Below, in pieces: positions 37,541 through 46,679 of a stretch of DNA of 64,000 nt. Under the pieces are notes generated by a model. That model was not told the DNA's origin, did not search any database, and saw nothing but the letters and a program-made list of their open reading frames with translations. The position numbers were made by a program, and so were the translations under genes. Numbering within the stretch: position 1 is the stretch's first letter; each line of letters begins with the position of its first letter. Origin of the DNA: JAYFRL01 sp034925905 (lineage in GTDB: Bacteria; Bacillota; Clostridia; Lachnospirales; Anaerotignaceae); NCBI GenBank assembly GCA_034925905.1, contig JAYFRL010000014.1, positions 1 through 64,000 on the forward strand, given 5' to 3'.

Positions 37541-38410
37541 ATGAAAATAAAGGATATTTTAGAAAGCAAGGAAACAACAATTTCATTTGAAATATTTCCG
37601 CCGAAGCCGGGCAGCCCGTTTGAGCCAGTTTTGGAGGCGGCAAACAGCATAGCCCGTTTTAAGCCGGATTTTATAAGCGTTACATATGGAGCGGGCGGAG
37701 GCACAAAATCAACGTCGGTCAATATAGCCTCACACATAGAAAGAGATCTCAAGGTTACGGCGCTTGCACATTTAAGCTGCCTTTCTTCAACGAAAGAGGA
37801 AATATCCCATATGATGTATGAAATAAAGGCCAGCGGCATAGAAAATATCCTTGCTTTAAGAGGAGACGCTCCTGCGGATGGGAAAGCCGAGATGCCTGGG
37901 CATTATAAATATGCGTATGAGCTTGTGCGAGAAATAAAGAGCCGGGGAGGTTTTTGCATAGGCGCGGCCTGTTATCCCGAAGGCCACCCGGAATGTGAGC
38001 ATAAGGACGACGATATAAAGCATCTTAAGCTTAAAGCAGAAAGCGGCTGCGATTTCCTTACCACGCAAATGTTTTTTGATAACAATACACTTTACAATTT
38101 TTTGTATAAAATAAGAGAAGCCGGAATAAACCAGCCGGTTATAGCAGGCATAATGCCTGTTACAAACGGAAAGCAGATAAAACGGATCGCCGAGCTTTCA
38201 GGCGCGTCGATGCCTGCAAGGTTTAAAATGATTGTGGATAAATATGGGGATAATCCTGCGGCAATGAAACAGGCCGGAATAGCCTACGCGACAGATCAGA
38301 TAATAGACCTTCTTGCAAACGGTATAAGGCACATACATGTTTATTCAATGAATAAACCGGAGGTTGCGGAGAAAATATTAAACAATATTTCAGATATTAT
38401 TGGAGCATAA
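37541..38410 (+). CDS. metF: 5,10-methylenetetrahydrofolate reductase
   Basis: MetF reduces methylene-THF to methyl-THF, the methyl donor for MetH encoded two genes on. The 289-residue protein has the TIM-barrel family motifs TTISFEIFPPKPG, FISVTYGAGG, LALRGDAP, QMFFDN and VIAGIMPV. ATG 37541 follows GGGAGAGCATT. The operon metF - MetH activation protein - metH has gaps of only 2 and 5 bp. Confidence 0.95.
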   Translation: MKIKDILESKETTISFEIFPPKPGSPFEPVLEAANSIARFKPDFISVTYGAGGGTKSTSVNIASHIERDLKVTALAHLSCLSSTKEEISHMMYEIKASGIENILALRGDAPADGKAEMPGHYKYAYELVREIKSRGGFCIGAACYPEGHPECEHKDDDIKHLKLKAESGCDFLTTQMFFDNNTLYNFLYKIREAGINQPVIAGIMPVTNGKQIKRIAELSGASMPARFKMIVDKYGDNPAAMKQAGIAYATDQIIDLLANGIRHIHVYSMNKPEVAEKILNNISDIIGA

Positions 38411-38412
38411 AA

Positions 38413-39048
38413 ATGGAAGCGGATAGGAAAGAAGTTTTGCGCTATTTGGGATATTCAAGGAAAGACATTCCTGACCCTAAAACCGAGGGTCTTATAGAAG
38501 AGTGCATAAACGAGCTTTCAAAAGCAGCTTCGCCTAAGTTTACATATGCTTTCTGTGATATAGAGATATCGGAAGGCGTAACAAAAACAGGTTTTTTTGA
38601 CATTAAAAGCCGCGCTTTGGCCATTTCGCTTAAAGGCTGTGCACGCGCCGTGCTTTTTGCAGCCACATTAGGCATTGAGGCTGATTATATAATTAAAAAA
38701 TACACTAAAATAAATATGCCTAAAGCCGTTGTATGCCAGGCTGCGGCAACGGAGCTAATTGAAAAATATTGTGATCTTGCCTGTGGAAATATAGGATCGG
38801 AGCTTGGGGACGGCTTTTATTTAAGACCAAGGTTTTCGCCAGGGTACGGGGATTTTGATATAAAACATCAAAAAGATTTTATTTCCGTTTTAAATTGCCC
38901 GAAAAAAATCGGCGTAACCTTGACAGATTCAATGATGCTCTTACCCATAAAATCAGTTACTGCCATAATGGGCATATCAAGCGAAAAATGCGAAAAAGGC
39001 GGCTGCGAAGCCTGTGCTAAAAAAGACTGTGAATTTAGAAGGAGATAA
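38413..39048 (+). CDS. Stand-alone MetH reactivation (AdoMet-binding) domain protein
   Basis: The 211-residue protein matches the activation domain that is normally the C-terminal part of cobalamin-dependent methionine synthase. It keeps the AdoMet-binding signature RPRFSPGYGD and ends with a cysteine-rich tail (GGCEACAKKDCEFRRR) typical of the stand-alone forms. It should bind AdoMet and help reductive remethylation of B12. It lies 2 bp after metF and 5 bp before metH, whose product lacks this domain. ATG 38413. Confidence 0.88.
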   Translation: MEADRKEVLRYLGYSRKDIPDPKTEGLIEECINELSKAASPKFTYAFCDIEISEGVTKTGFFDIKSRALAISLKGCARAVLFAATLGIEADYIIKKYTKINMPKAVVCQAAATELIEKYCDLACGNIGSELGDGFYLRPRFSPGYGDFDIKHQKDFISVLNCPKKIGVTLTDSMMLLPIKSVTAIMGISSEKCEKGGCEACAKKDCEFRRR

Positions 39049-39053
39049 AGGCA

Positions 39054-41432
39054 ATGGGGATATTTGATGTTTTCGGCAAAAGAATGATGTTTTTGGACGG
39101 CGCCATGGGTACTCTTATGCAAAACATGGGCCTTTTGCCGGGCGAGCTGCCGGAAACATGGAATATAACCCGGCCGGAGGATATTGTGGATATCCATAAA
39201 AGTTATTTTGAAGCAGGCTGCGATGCTGTGCTTACGAATACCTTCGGAGCAAACAGCCTTAAATTTAACGGGGATATAAAAGTTTCGGACATAATATTTG
39301 AAGCTGTAAAAAACGCAAGGAAAGCAGCGTCGTTTTTTCCGGGCGAACGCTTTGTCGCCCTTGATATGGGGCCCACCGGCAAGCTTTTAAAGCCTTTGGG
39401 CGAGCTTTCGTTTGAAGACGCTTATGATATTTATAAGGAGCAGGTTTTGGCAGGCGAGGCGGCAGGCGTAGATTTTATTTTTATAGAAACAATGGGTGAC
39501 ACATATGAGCTTAAAGCTGCTGTTCTTGCGGCAAAGGAAAACTCAAAGCTCCCTGTTTTCGCTTCGGCCTCGTTTGACGAGAAAAGCAAGCTTTTAACGG
39601 GAGGAAGCGTTAAGGCTGTCGTTGCGCTGCTTGAAGGCTTAAGAGTGGACGCGATAGGTATAAACTGCGGGCTGGGGCCTAAGCAGATGAAAAAAATCGT
39701 GCCTGAAATAATGAAATATTCTTCGCTTCCCGTTGTTGTTAAGCCAAACGCGGATATCCCGAAAATAAAAAACGGCAAAACAGTTTATGAGCTTAAGCCG
39801 GACGAATATGCTAGCGATATGGAAGAAATAGCAGGAATGGGCATATGGGCGGCAGGGGGCTGCTGCGGAACAACGCCAGCGCATGTTAAAAAAATGATAA
39901 AGCTTTTAAGGAAAATGCCCTTAAAGCCTCTTGAATATAAAAATACAACAATTGTTTCGTCATACAGCAGGGAAGTTATAATAGGAAAAGATCCTATCTT
40001 GATAGGGGAAAGAATAAACCCCACCGGCAAAAGCCGTTTTAAAACAGCGCTTAAGGAAAACGACATGGATTATATCTTAAGCGAAGGCTTAAAACAGCAG
40101 GAGGCGGGCGCGCATGTTTTGGATGTTAACGTAGGCTTGCCGGAGATAGACGAGCCTGAGATGCTTGTAAATGTTATAAAAGAGCTTCAAAGCGTTTGTG
40201 ACCTTCCTTTGCAGATAGACACTTCAGACGTTAAAGCCATGGAAAGGGCTATGCGTATATATAACGGAAAGCCTATGATTAATTCCGTAAACGGAAAGCA
40301 GGAATCGATGGATGAGGTTTTTCCGCTGGTTAAAAAATATGGCGGAGTTGTTGTTGCGCTTACGCTTGATGAAAGCGGCATACCGGACAGCGCCGCAGGA
40401 AGGTTTGCCATAGCCGAAAAAATAGTTAATGAAGCCGCAAAATACGGAATAGATAAAAAAGATATAATTATAGACTCGCTGGCTATGACTATAAGCACGG
40501 AAAGCAAAGGAGCAAGGGTAACGCTTAAAACCTTAAAGTTTGTTGACGAGCGCCTTGGTATGAATACTGTGCTTGGAGTTTCAAACATATCCTTCGGGCT
40601 TCCCGCAAGGGAATTTATTAATTCCGCGTTTTTCACAATGGCGCTTTCAAACGGGCTTAAGGCTGCGATAATAAACCCGCTTTCCGAGGAAATGATGCGT
40701 TCTTATTATTGTTACCGCGCACTTAATGGCATAGACGTTAAATGTACGGACTATATAAAGGCTTATTCGGGCGGTATATATTCTCCGCCGGTTCAGACGG
40801 GATATAATAAAGACATGACGCTTAAGGCGGCAATAGAGAAGGGTCTTAAGGAAAGGGCAAGGGAGCTTTCCAAGGAAGCACTTAAAGAAAGAGAGCCTAT
40901 GGAAATTATATCCGGCTCGGTTATCCCGGCTTTGGATTCCGTTGGCGTAAGCTTTGAAAGCAAAAAGCTTTTTCTGCCCCAGCTGCTTATGAGTGCGGAA
41001 GCCGCAAAAGAAGCTTTTGAAGTTATAAAGGCCCATATGAGATCTAAAAACGGGGATACGGAAGTACACGAGAAAATTGTGCTTGCCACGGTTAAAGGAG
41101 ATATCCACGACATAGGCAAAAACATAGTTAAAGTTTTGCTTGAGAATTACGGGTTTAATGTTATAGACTTAGGTCGGGATGTTTCGTCCGAGGTTATAGT
41201 TAAAACCGTTCTTGAGAACAATATAAAGCTTGTTGGTCTTTCCGCGCTTATGACAACAACGGTTGCAAACATGGAGATAACCATAAAAGAATTGAAAAAA
41301 GCGGCTCCTGAATGTAAGGTAATGGTTGGGGGCGCTGTTTTAAATAAAGAATACGCAAAAATGATAAAAGCAGATTATTATGGAAAGGATGCCATGTCCT
41401 CCGTGAACTATGCCAAAGCTGTTTTAAACTGA
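39054..41432 (+). CDS. metH: Cobalamin-dependent methionine synthase lacking the activation domain
   Basis: MetH transfers a methyl group from methyl-THF to homocysteine via B12. The 792-residue protein has the homocysteine domain ([11 protein letters not shown]; zinc ligands in GINCG and GGCCGTTP), the pterin domain ([16 protein letters not shown]), the four-helix cap, and the B12 domain with DIHDIGKNI, whose His685 is the lower cobalt ligand. It ends after the B12 domain, about 400 residues shorter than E. coli MetH, because the activation domain is a separate gene just upstream. ATG 39054 follows GAAGGAGATAAAGGCA. Confidence 0.95.
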   Translation: MGIFDVFGKRMMFLDGAMGTLMQNMGLLPGELPETWNITRPEDIVDIHKSYFEAGCDAVLTNTFGANSLKFNGDIKVSDIIFEAVKNARKAASFFPGERFVALDMGPTGKLLKPLGELSFEDAYDIYKEQVLAGEAAGVDFIFIETMGDTYELKAAVLAAKENSKLPVFASASFDEKSKLLTGGSVKAVVALLEGLRVDAIGINCGLGPKQMKKIVPEIMKYSSLPVVVKPNADIPKIKNGKTVYELKPDEYASDMEEIAGMGIWAAGGCCGTTPAHVKKMIKLLRKMPLKPLEYKNTTIVSSYSREVIIGKDPILIGERINPTGKSRFKTALKENDMDYILSEGLKQQEAGAHVLDVNVGLPEIDEPEMLVNVIKELQSVCDLPLQIDTSDVKAMERAMRIYNGKPMINSVNGKQESMDEVFPLVKKYGGVVVALTLDESGIPDSAAGRFAIAEKIVNEAAKYGIDKKDIIIDSLAMTISTESKGARVTLKTLKFVDERLGMNTVLGVSNISFGLPAREFINSAFFTMALSNGLKAAIINPLSEEMMRSYYCYRALNGIDVKCTDYIKAYSGGIYSPPVQTGYNKDMTLKAAIEKGLKERARELSKEALKEREPMEIISGSVIPALDSVGVSFESKKLFLPQLLMSAEAAKEAFEVIKAHMRSKNGDTEVHEKIVLATVKGDIHDIGKNIVKVLLENYGFNVIDLGRDVSSEVIVKTVLENNIKLVGLSALMTTTVANMEITIKELKKAAPECKVMVGGAVLNKEYAKMIKADYYGKDAMSSVNYAKAVLN

Positions 41433-41451
41433 AAAAAACGAGGTGGATAAT

Positions 41452-41823
41452 TTGAAGATTACGAACACAAAAAACGCTCCGGCCGCGATAGGTCCGTATT
41501 CCCAGGCTGTTTCCGAGGGCGGTTTCTTGTTTTCTTCGGGTCAGATAGCCATAAATCCTGAAACAGGGGAAATTTTAAAAGGCGGTATAAAAGAAGAAGC
41601 ACTTCAGATTATGAGAAATATAGACGCACTTCTTAAGGCAAACGGTATTTCTTACGATGATGTTGTTAAAACCACGTGCTTTTTGACAGACATGAATGAT
41701 TTTGCTGAATTTAACGAAGCATATGCCAGGTTTTTCGTATCAAAACCGGCTCGCTCCTGCGTTGCCGTTTCGGCTTTGCCTAAAGGGGTACATTGCGAAA
41801 TTGAATTTATAGCCAAGCTTTAA
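41452..41823 (+). CDS. ridA: RidA family enamine/imine deaminase
   Basis: A 123-residue RidA/YjgF protein, which hydrolyses reactive enamines released by PLP enzymes. Motifs are [28 protein letters not shown] and the C-terminal [19 protein letters not shown] with the conserved Arg. It lies 19 bp after metH. The frame begins at GTG 41443 overlapping GAGG, but TTG 41452 gives [10 protein letters not shown] as in homologues. RidA near methionine genes fits its role of quenching intermediates from PLP enzymes. Confidence 0.93.
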   Translation: MKITNTKNAPAAIGPYSQAVSEGGFLFSSGQIAINPETGEILKGGIKEEALQIMRNIDALLKANGISYDDVVKTTCFLTDMNDFAEFNEAYARFFVSKPARSCVAVSALPKGVHCEIEFIAKL

Positions 41824-41982
41824 TTATTAAAAACCCGGGCGGTAAAGGAAGCTTTTCTTTGCCGCCTAGTTCTTGTGAATAATCTCTATATTATATTGAA
41901 TAAAGTTTTAAAATTCAATATATTTATATAAAAGTGTCGAATTATGTAACAGTATAAAAATATATGAGAGGGCCTAATTTTT

Positions 41983-43188
41983 ATGAAAGTAGATTGGATT
42001 GACATTTTATGCGCCTTTTCAGAAGGTCTTGATTTTGCCGAGGAAAATCTTTGCAAGGTTTCAAGCGGGCATGCTATGCGCGTTGCTTATTTTTCCGCTT
42101 TAGCCGGGAAAAAGTATGGTATGGGTTCAAAAGAATTGTCAGATCTTGTTGCCTGTGCCCTGCTTCATGACAATGCGCTAACGCAATATGTTGCCAAAGA
42201 AAAAATCAAAAGCTGCGTGGATATGAATAAATTCTCTGATTTTGGGATGCATTGCATAGAAGGTGGGAAAAACATTAAGGAGCTTCCGTTTTATTATGAC
42301 AGCTGCAAAGATTTTATTTTATATCATCATGAAAATGCCGATGGGACGGGAATCTTTGGGAAAAAAACGGAAGAAGTCCCTTTTGGCGCTCAGCTTATAC
42401 ATATGGCAGATCATCTTGAAGTCACCTTTGACGTTTTGTCTCCCGAAATAAAGCAGGAAAAAATAAATGAATATGTAAGAAAGAACAGAGGAACGCTTTT
42501 TTCGCCCTTGTGTGTGGATTTGTTCTTTGAAACGACAAATGAAAAATTAATAAAAGAAATTGCGAGCGATAATCTTATGGATAAGCTTAAAGGCTTATGC
42601 AATTTGGGTATGCGGGAGCTGGATGCCAAAGAGCTTTATAGCATAGGAACAGTATTCGCAAGGATAATAGACTTTAAATCATCGTTTACAAACAGGCATT
42701 CTTTGGGTATTGCGGAAAAAGCGGCTAATATGGGAAGCTATTACGGATATGACGAAGAAACCTGCGCCAAGCTTTATCTTGCGGGCTGTGTGCACGATAT
42801 AGGCAAGCTCCTTGTTTTAGACAAGGTGCTTGAGAAAGAAGACAAGCTTACGGATAATGAATACCAGCAAATTCAAACTCATGTGGACGGAAGCATTATA
42901 CTTCTTGAAAAAATAAAAGGTCTTGAAGAGGTTACAAAATGGGCCGTACGTCATCATGAAAAATTAGACGGTTCGGGTTATCCGAGGAAGCTTTCAGCAA
43001 AAGACCTTGATTTTAACGACCGGCTTATGGCCTGCATTGATACTTACCAGGCTTTAACAGAGGAAAGGCCGTATAAAAAAAGCTTACCCCATAATAAAGC
43101 AATTTTAATTATGGAAAAAATGGTTTACTCAGGCAAGCTTGACGGCAAAATCACGGAAGATTTAAACAAAGTGTTTAAAGACAGATAG
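41983..43188 (+). CDS. Tandem HD-domain protein (HD-GYP-like)
   Basis: A 401-residue soluble protein with two HD-type phosphohydrolase domains. The second is a canonical HD-GYP: NRHSLGIAEKA, CVHDIGK (about residue 271), then HHEKLDGSGYP (about 323-333). It is likely a cyclic-di-nucleotide phosphodiesterase. The first is similar but altered: HAMRVAYFSALAG, LLHDNALTQY, and HHENADGTGIFGKK in which the GYP is GIF. No sensor or receiver domain is attached. ATG 41983 follows GAGAGGG. It stands alone, 160 bp after ridA. Confidence 0.85.
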   Translation: MKVDWIDILCAFSEGLDFAEENLCKVSSGHAMRVAYFSALAGKKYGMGSKELSDLVACALLHDNALTQYVAKEKIKSCVDMNKFSDFGMHCIEGGKNIKELPFYYDSCKDFILYHHENADGTGIFGKKTEEVPFGAQLIHMADHLEVTFDVLSPEIKQEKINEYVRKNRGTLFSPLCVDLFFETTNEKLIKEIASDNLMDKLKGLCNLGMRELDAKELYSIGTVFARIIDFKSSFTNRHSLGIAEKAANMGSYYGYDEETCAKLYLAGCVHDIGKLLVLDKVLEKEDKLTDNEYQQIQTHVDGSIILLEKIKGLEEVTKWAVRHHEKLDGSGYPRKLSAKDLDFNDRLMACIDTYQALTEERPYKKSLPHNKAILIMEKMVYSGKLDGKITEDLNKVFKDR

Positions 43189-43324
43189 GCGAAAAGAGTG
43201 GTAAAACAAAAAACAGAACGTATAAAGGCAGCATTTTGTTTTTTGGCGGTTATGTACAAACAATGTTTTTCTTGCTTTTTATGCAGGGTTCGTTTAGAAT
43301 TGTTTATTAAAAGGGGGTTGTATT

Positions 43325-44017
43325 ATGTCCCAACCGTCAAAAGTGCTTTCAGTTCAGGCCGCGGATGATATATTGAGTATGATAACTATAAAAAAGAAAT
43401 TTTCTCTTGGAGATAAACTCCCAAATGAAAATGAGCTTTCGGCGATGCTTGGCATAAGCCGGACAACTCTGCGCGAAGCCATAAAGCTTTTGGTTGCGCG
43501 TAATGTGCTTGAAATACAAAGGGGAAAAGGCACCTATGTGGCAAACATTAAAAATTCCGATGACGACGCTGCGTTAGACCCTTTGTTTAAATCCAAAATG
43601 AGGATAAAAGACCTTTTTGAAGTAAGGCTTATGATAGAACCTTCGGCGGCTCGTCTTGCCGCCATAAGAGGTACAGATAGGGAAATAAAAAGGATACTTG
43701 ACGCGGGAGCCGCTGTTGAAGAAAAGATATTTTCCGGCAAAAACCGTGTTTATGAAGAGCAAAATTTCCACAATTCAATAATTCTTGCAACAGGCAACGA
43801 ATTTATGAATATGTTTATGCCCATAGTTATAAAGGGCGTTCAGGTTGGTGTTAACGAATATCTTTCAAATGAAGAGGTAACAAAATCTACACTTGAAGAG
43901 CACAGGAATATAATGTTTTTTATAAAAGAAAGAAACTCTGACGGCGCAGAAGCCGCAATGGAAATGCATATTTTAGACCTTATAAGGATTACGCGTTCGA
44001 TGATGGGAAACAGGTGA
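43325..44017 (+). CDS. GntR/FadR-family transcriptional regulator (copy 1)
   Basis: A 230-residue regulator with an N-terminal winged helix (GDKLPNENELSAMLGISRTT, LREAIKLLVARNVLEIQRGKGTYV) and an FCD-type helical effector domain (LFEVRLMIEPSAARLAA, FHNSIILATGN). FCD domains usually bind metal and an organic-acid ligand. It overlaps the next gene, which encodes a clear paralogue. No target gene is evident; the pair may regulate itself or distant genes. ATG 43325 follows AAGGGGGTTGTATT. Confidence 0.9.
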   Translation: MSQPSKVLSVQAADDILSMITIKKKFSLGDKLPNENELSAMLGISRTTLREAIKLLVARNVLEIQRGKGTYVANIKNSDDDAALDPLFKSKMRIKDLFEVRLMIEPSAARLAAIRGTDREIKRILDAGAAVEEKIFSGKNRVYEEQNFHNSIILATGNEFMNMFMPIVIKGVQVGVNEYLSNEEVTKSTLEEHRNIMFFIKERNSDGAEAAMEMHILDLIRITRSMMGNR

Positions 44018-44022
44018 AGGAT

Positions 44023-44721
44023 ATGGCAAAATCAGAAAAAATGCTTTCCGAAAGGATAGCCGAAAAAATTTTCAATATGATAGCGTCGGAAAAGCGTTTT
44101 TCTCCGGGCGAAAAGATTCCAAACGAAATGAATTTTTCGTTTGAGCTTGGCGTAAGCCGCACAACCTTAAGAGAAGCGGTTAAAATCCTTGCGGCACATG
44201 GAGTTCTTGAAACAAAGCGCGGGAAAGGAACTTATGTAACGGCAAATATGGATTTTTCAAATGAAAAAATATCTCTTGAATCCTCATACCGTTCTAAGCT
44301 GGATTTTAACGATCTTATAGAACTGCGCCTTATCTTAGAACCAAGGATTGCCCGTTTTGCCGCAGAAAGATGTACAAAAGACGATATACAAAAAATAAAA
44401 GCGGCGAGCAAGAAAGTTGTGAAAAACATTAAGAACAACGAAAACCGCAGAGCTTCGGAGGAAGAATTCCACAGCGCGATAGCAAGAGCCACAGGGAACG
44501 AATTTATGAGCTTGCTTTTGCCGATAATTTTCCGTGGGATATTAGGCGGAAGTGAAACCTTTTTGGATAAGGATTATATAAATTTCCATACAATTGAGGA
44601 CCATGAAAAAATAGTTAAATATATAGAAGAAGGAAGTGGTGACGGAGCTTTTTCCGCCATGAAGATCCATCTGGCACATTCCATAGCGGGCATAAACAGA
44701 GACATGACAAAAAATTCCTAA
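44023..44721 (+). CDS. GntR/FadR-family transcriptional regulator (copy 2)
   Basis: A 232-residue paralogue of the preceding regulator: GEKIPNEMNFSFELGVSRTT, LREAVKILAAHGVLETKRGKGTYV, LIELRLILEPRIARFAAERC, FHSAIARATGNEFMSLLLP. The two align end to end, so they arose by tandem duplication and then diverged. The frame is open from GTG 44014, but ATG 44023 is better placed after AGGTGAAGG. Translation is coupled to copy 1. Confidence 0.88.
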   Translation: MAKSEKMLSERIAEKIFNMIASEKRFSPGEKIPNEMNFSFELGVSRTTLREAVKILAAHGVLETKRGKGTYVTANMDFSNEKISLESSYRSKLDFNDLIELRLILEPRIARFAAERCTKDDIQKIKAASKKVVKNIKNNENRRASEEEFHSAIARATGNEFMSLLLPIIFRGILGGSETFLDKDYINFHTIEDHEKIVKYIEEGSGDGAFSAMKIHLAHSIAGINRDMTKNS

Positions 44722-44743
44722 GAAAAAAACTTAAAAAACAAAC

Positions 44744-44780
44744 AAAAAAGCCTTGGGAATTTAATTCCAAGGCTTTTTTA
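44744..44780. terminator. Bidirectional terminator between gntR pair and 3D-domain gene
   Basis: AAAAAAGCCTTGGGAAT pairs perfectly with ATTCCAAGGCTTTTTT apart from one unpaired G; it serves convergent genes. Confidence 0.88.
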
Positions 44781-44800
44781 AGCTTTTTTAATTTGGAAGA

Positions 44801-45778
44801 TTAACCGAGAATATAAACTGTAACATTTTTAACTCCCCAGCTAAAAGCTTCTTCCGTCGTATTATAACAAAGGTCTATTCTGCTTCCTTTTATTGCGCCG
44901 CCTGTGTCCTCGGCAACAGCATATCCGTACCCCGGGATAAAGAGCTTTGTTCCAAGTTCTATATAGTTAGGGTCAACCGCGATAACTCCATATTCAGCTT
45001 TTGTGCCGGTTGCGGTTATTCCGTTGCAGCCTGCGTCATAAGGCGTGTAGCCTGTAGCCGTAACATTTACAGCTTTTGTGTATGTTATGCGACCTGAATC
45101 GGTTAAAGCGGTGTGCGCGATACCCTGCTCGATTATAGCTGGTACGCTTTCCTTGGTGACAACGGAGCTTTCATCCGAATCCACAATTTCATCGCCAACA
45201 TAAGTTGCTTTTATAGAGGTTTCTATTTGGCCTGCCTGACCCTCCTGGATGATTTTTTGCGTACCATAGGCCATTGTGTCGTTTTCTATTACCTGTGTTT
45301 CAAACGGCACTTCCTGGGCTACTGTATATACTCTTTCATATTTTGAAGCAAGAGTTAAATCCATGTTGTAAACGAGGAAATCATCTTCATCGTTGCCCTT
45401 AAGAACATAGTCAACATTGAGAGATTCGCTTATTTCGTCTAAGAATTCGCCCACGGTTGCTTTTTTGGTGGTCATATATCTTGGGACTCCGTCAATAATC
45501 ACATTAACGGCAATTGTTCTTTCAACGGTTATTTTATCGTTGTTTGAAAGCTTATACCTTAAGCTTTCGCTTACGAAATCGTCGTTATTTATAACTATTC
45601 CTGCTTCATCAAACAGATCTTCAAGATATAAGCAGCTTGTTTCATAGACCGTTGTATAACCATTATCGGTAACCTGAACGGTTATCGGGTCCTGGCTTTT
45701 GTTGTAGGCATCGGCTGTTTTTGTACCCACCAAAAGTACGAAAAACAACATTGCCAAAATTTTCAAGCTTTTTTTCAT
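44801..45778 (-). CDS. YabE-like secreted protein (DUF348, G5, 3D domains)
   Basis: A 325-residue exported protein likely acting on the cell wall. It has a signal peptide (KILAMLFFVLLVGTKTADA), two ubiquitin-like DUF348 repeats, a G5-type segment (EVPFETQVIENDTMAYGTQK, IIQEGQAGQ), and a C-terminal 3D domain with the Asp-rich pattern NVTATGYTPYDAG, GVIAVDP, AEDTGGAIKGSRIDLCY. 3D domains resemble lytic transglycosylase MltA and resuscitation-promoting factors. It follows metG-tatD exactly as yabE does in Bacillus. ATG 45778 after GGAGGAATAGCAATTT. Confidence 0.9.
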   Translation of the reverse strand: MKKSLKILAMLFFVLLVGTKTADAYNKSQDPITVQVTDNGYTTVYETSCLYLEDLFDEAGIVINNDDFVSESLRYKLSNNDKITVERTIAVNVIIDGVPRYMTTKKATVGEFLDEISESLNVDYVLKGNDEDDFLVYNMDLTLASKYERVYTVAQEVPFETQVIENDTMAYGTQKIIQEGQAGQIETSIKATYVGDEIVDSDESSVVTKESVPAIIEQGIAHTALTDSGRITYTKAVNVTATGYTPYDAGCNGITATGTKAEYGVIAVDPNYIELGTKLFIPGYGYAVAEDTGGAIKGSRIDLCYNTTEEAFSWGVKNVTVYILG

Positions 45779-45908
45779 AAATTGCTATTCCTCCTTTGGG
45801 AGAGAGATCCCACATTAACAGCAATAATAATGCAAAAAAGAAAGGATATATCAAAAAGACACATCCTGTTTAGCTGTTAACAATAGTATATTAACACATT
45901 TGTAACAA

Positions 45909-46679
45909 TTATGCAACAATTTTATGAAAAAATAATAATTTGGCATTTTTTAATGTTATGTTCGCTGCCTCTATATGGGTTACATTTTTAACTTCCGCGA
46001 GTTTTTGCGTGATATAAAGGAGATTTCTGGAATCGTTGCGTTTGCCTCTGTTTGGCACGGGAGAAAGATAAGGCGAGTCTGTTTCTATCAAAATACGTTC
46101 AAAAGGTATTTCTTTAACCACTGTTAAAAGTGTGTTTGCGTTTTTATATGTTAAAACGCCGCCTATGCCTATATGAAAGCCAAGCTTAACATATTCCTTT
46201 GCCATTTCAAGGCTGCCGGAGTAGCAATGGATAACCCCTTTTTTCACACCGCTTTCTTTTATTATGTCGAAAGTTTCCTGAGCGGCGTCTCTTGAATGGA
46301 TTATAACCGGCATGTCAAGCATAAGGGCAAGGGCAAGCTGCTTTTCAAACCAATATTTTTGCGCGTCTCTTGGGGAATAATCATAGTAATAATCCAAACC
46401 TATTTCACCAATGGCAACAACCTTTTGGTGCTTTGAAAGAGAGGCGAGCATTTCAAGGTCTTCTTCCTTCATGTTTTTAACTTCATGGGGATGAACCCCT
46501 ATGGCGGCATATATATAGTCATATTTTTCGGCAAGGGCTATTCCTGCGCGTGAAGAAGGCATATCGCTTGCGGAATTAACAACAAATTCCACGCCAAAAG
46601 CAGGCAGGAGATTTAAAATCTCCTGCCTGTCGGTATCAAAAGCGCTGTCATCATAATGCGCATGCGACTCAAAATACAT
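45909..46679 (-). CDS. tatD: TatD-family metal-dependent hydrolase (YabD)
   Basis: A 256-residue TIM-barrel hydrolase, probably a metal-dependent DNase or deaminase-like phosphoesterase. Family signatures: ESHAHYDD at the N-terminus (metal His5/His7 pair), IGEIGLDYYYD, VIIHSRDAAQETFDI, IHCYSGS and LIETDSPYLSPVPNRGKRN. ATG 46679 directly abuts the metG stop. Synteny metG-tatD-yabE matches Bacillus subtilis metS-yabD-yabE. Confidence 0.93.
   Translation of the reverse strand: MYFESHAHYDDSAFDTDRQEILNLLPAFGVEFVVNSASDMPSSRAGIALAEKYDYIYAAIGVHPHEVKNMKEEDLEMLASLSKHQKVVAIGEIGLDYYYDYSPRDAQKYWFEKQLALALMLDMPVIIHSRDAAQETFDIIKESGVKKGVIHCYSGSLEMAKEYVKLGFHIGIGGVLTYKNANTLLTVVKEIPFERILIETDSPYLSPVPNRGKRNDSRNLLYITQKLAEVKNVTHIEAANITLKNAKLLFFHKIVA

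Noticed and set aside
37387..37590. 67-codon plus-strand ORF between wecB and metF
   Set aside because: It overlaps the metF start and promoter in another frame and has no ribosome site.
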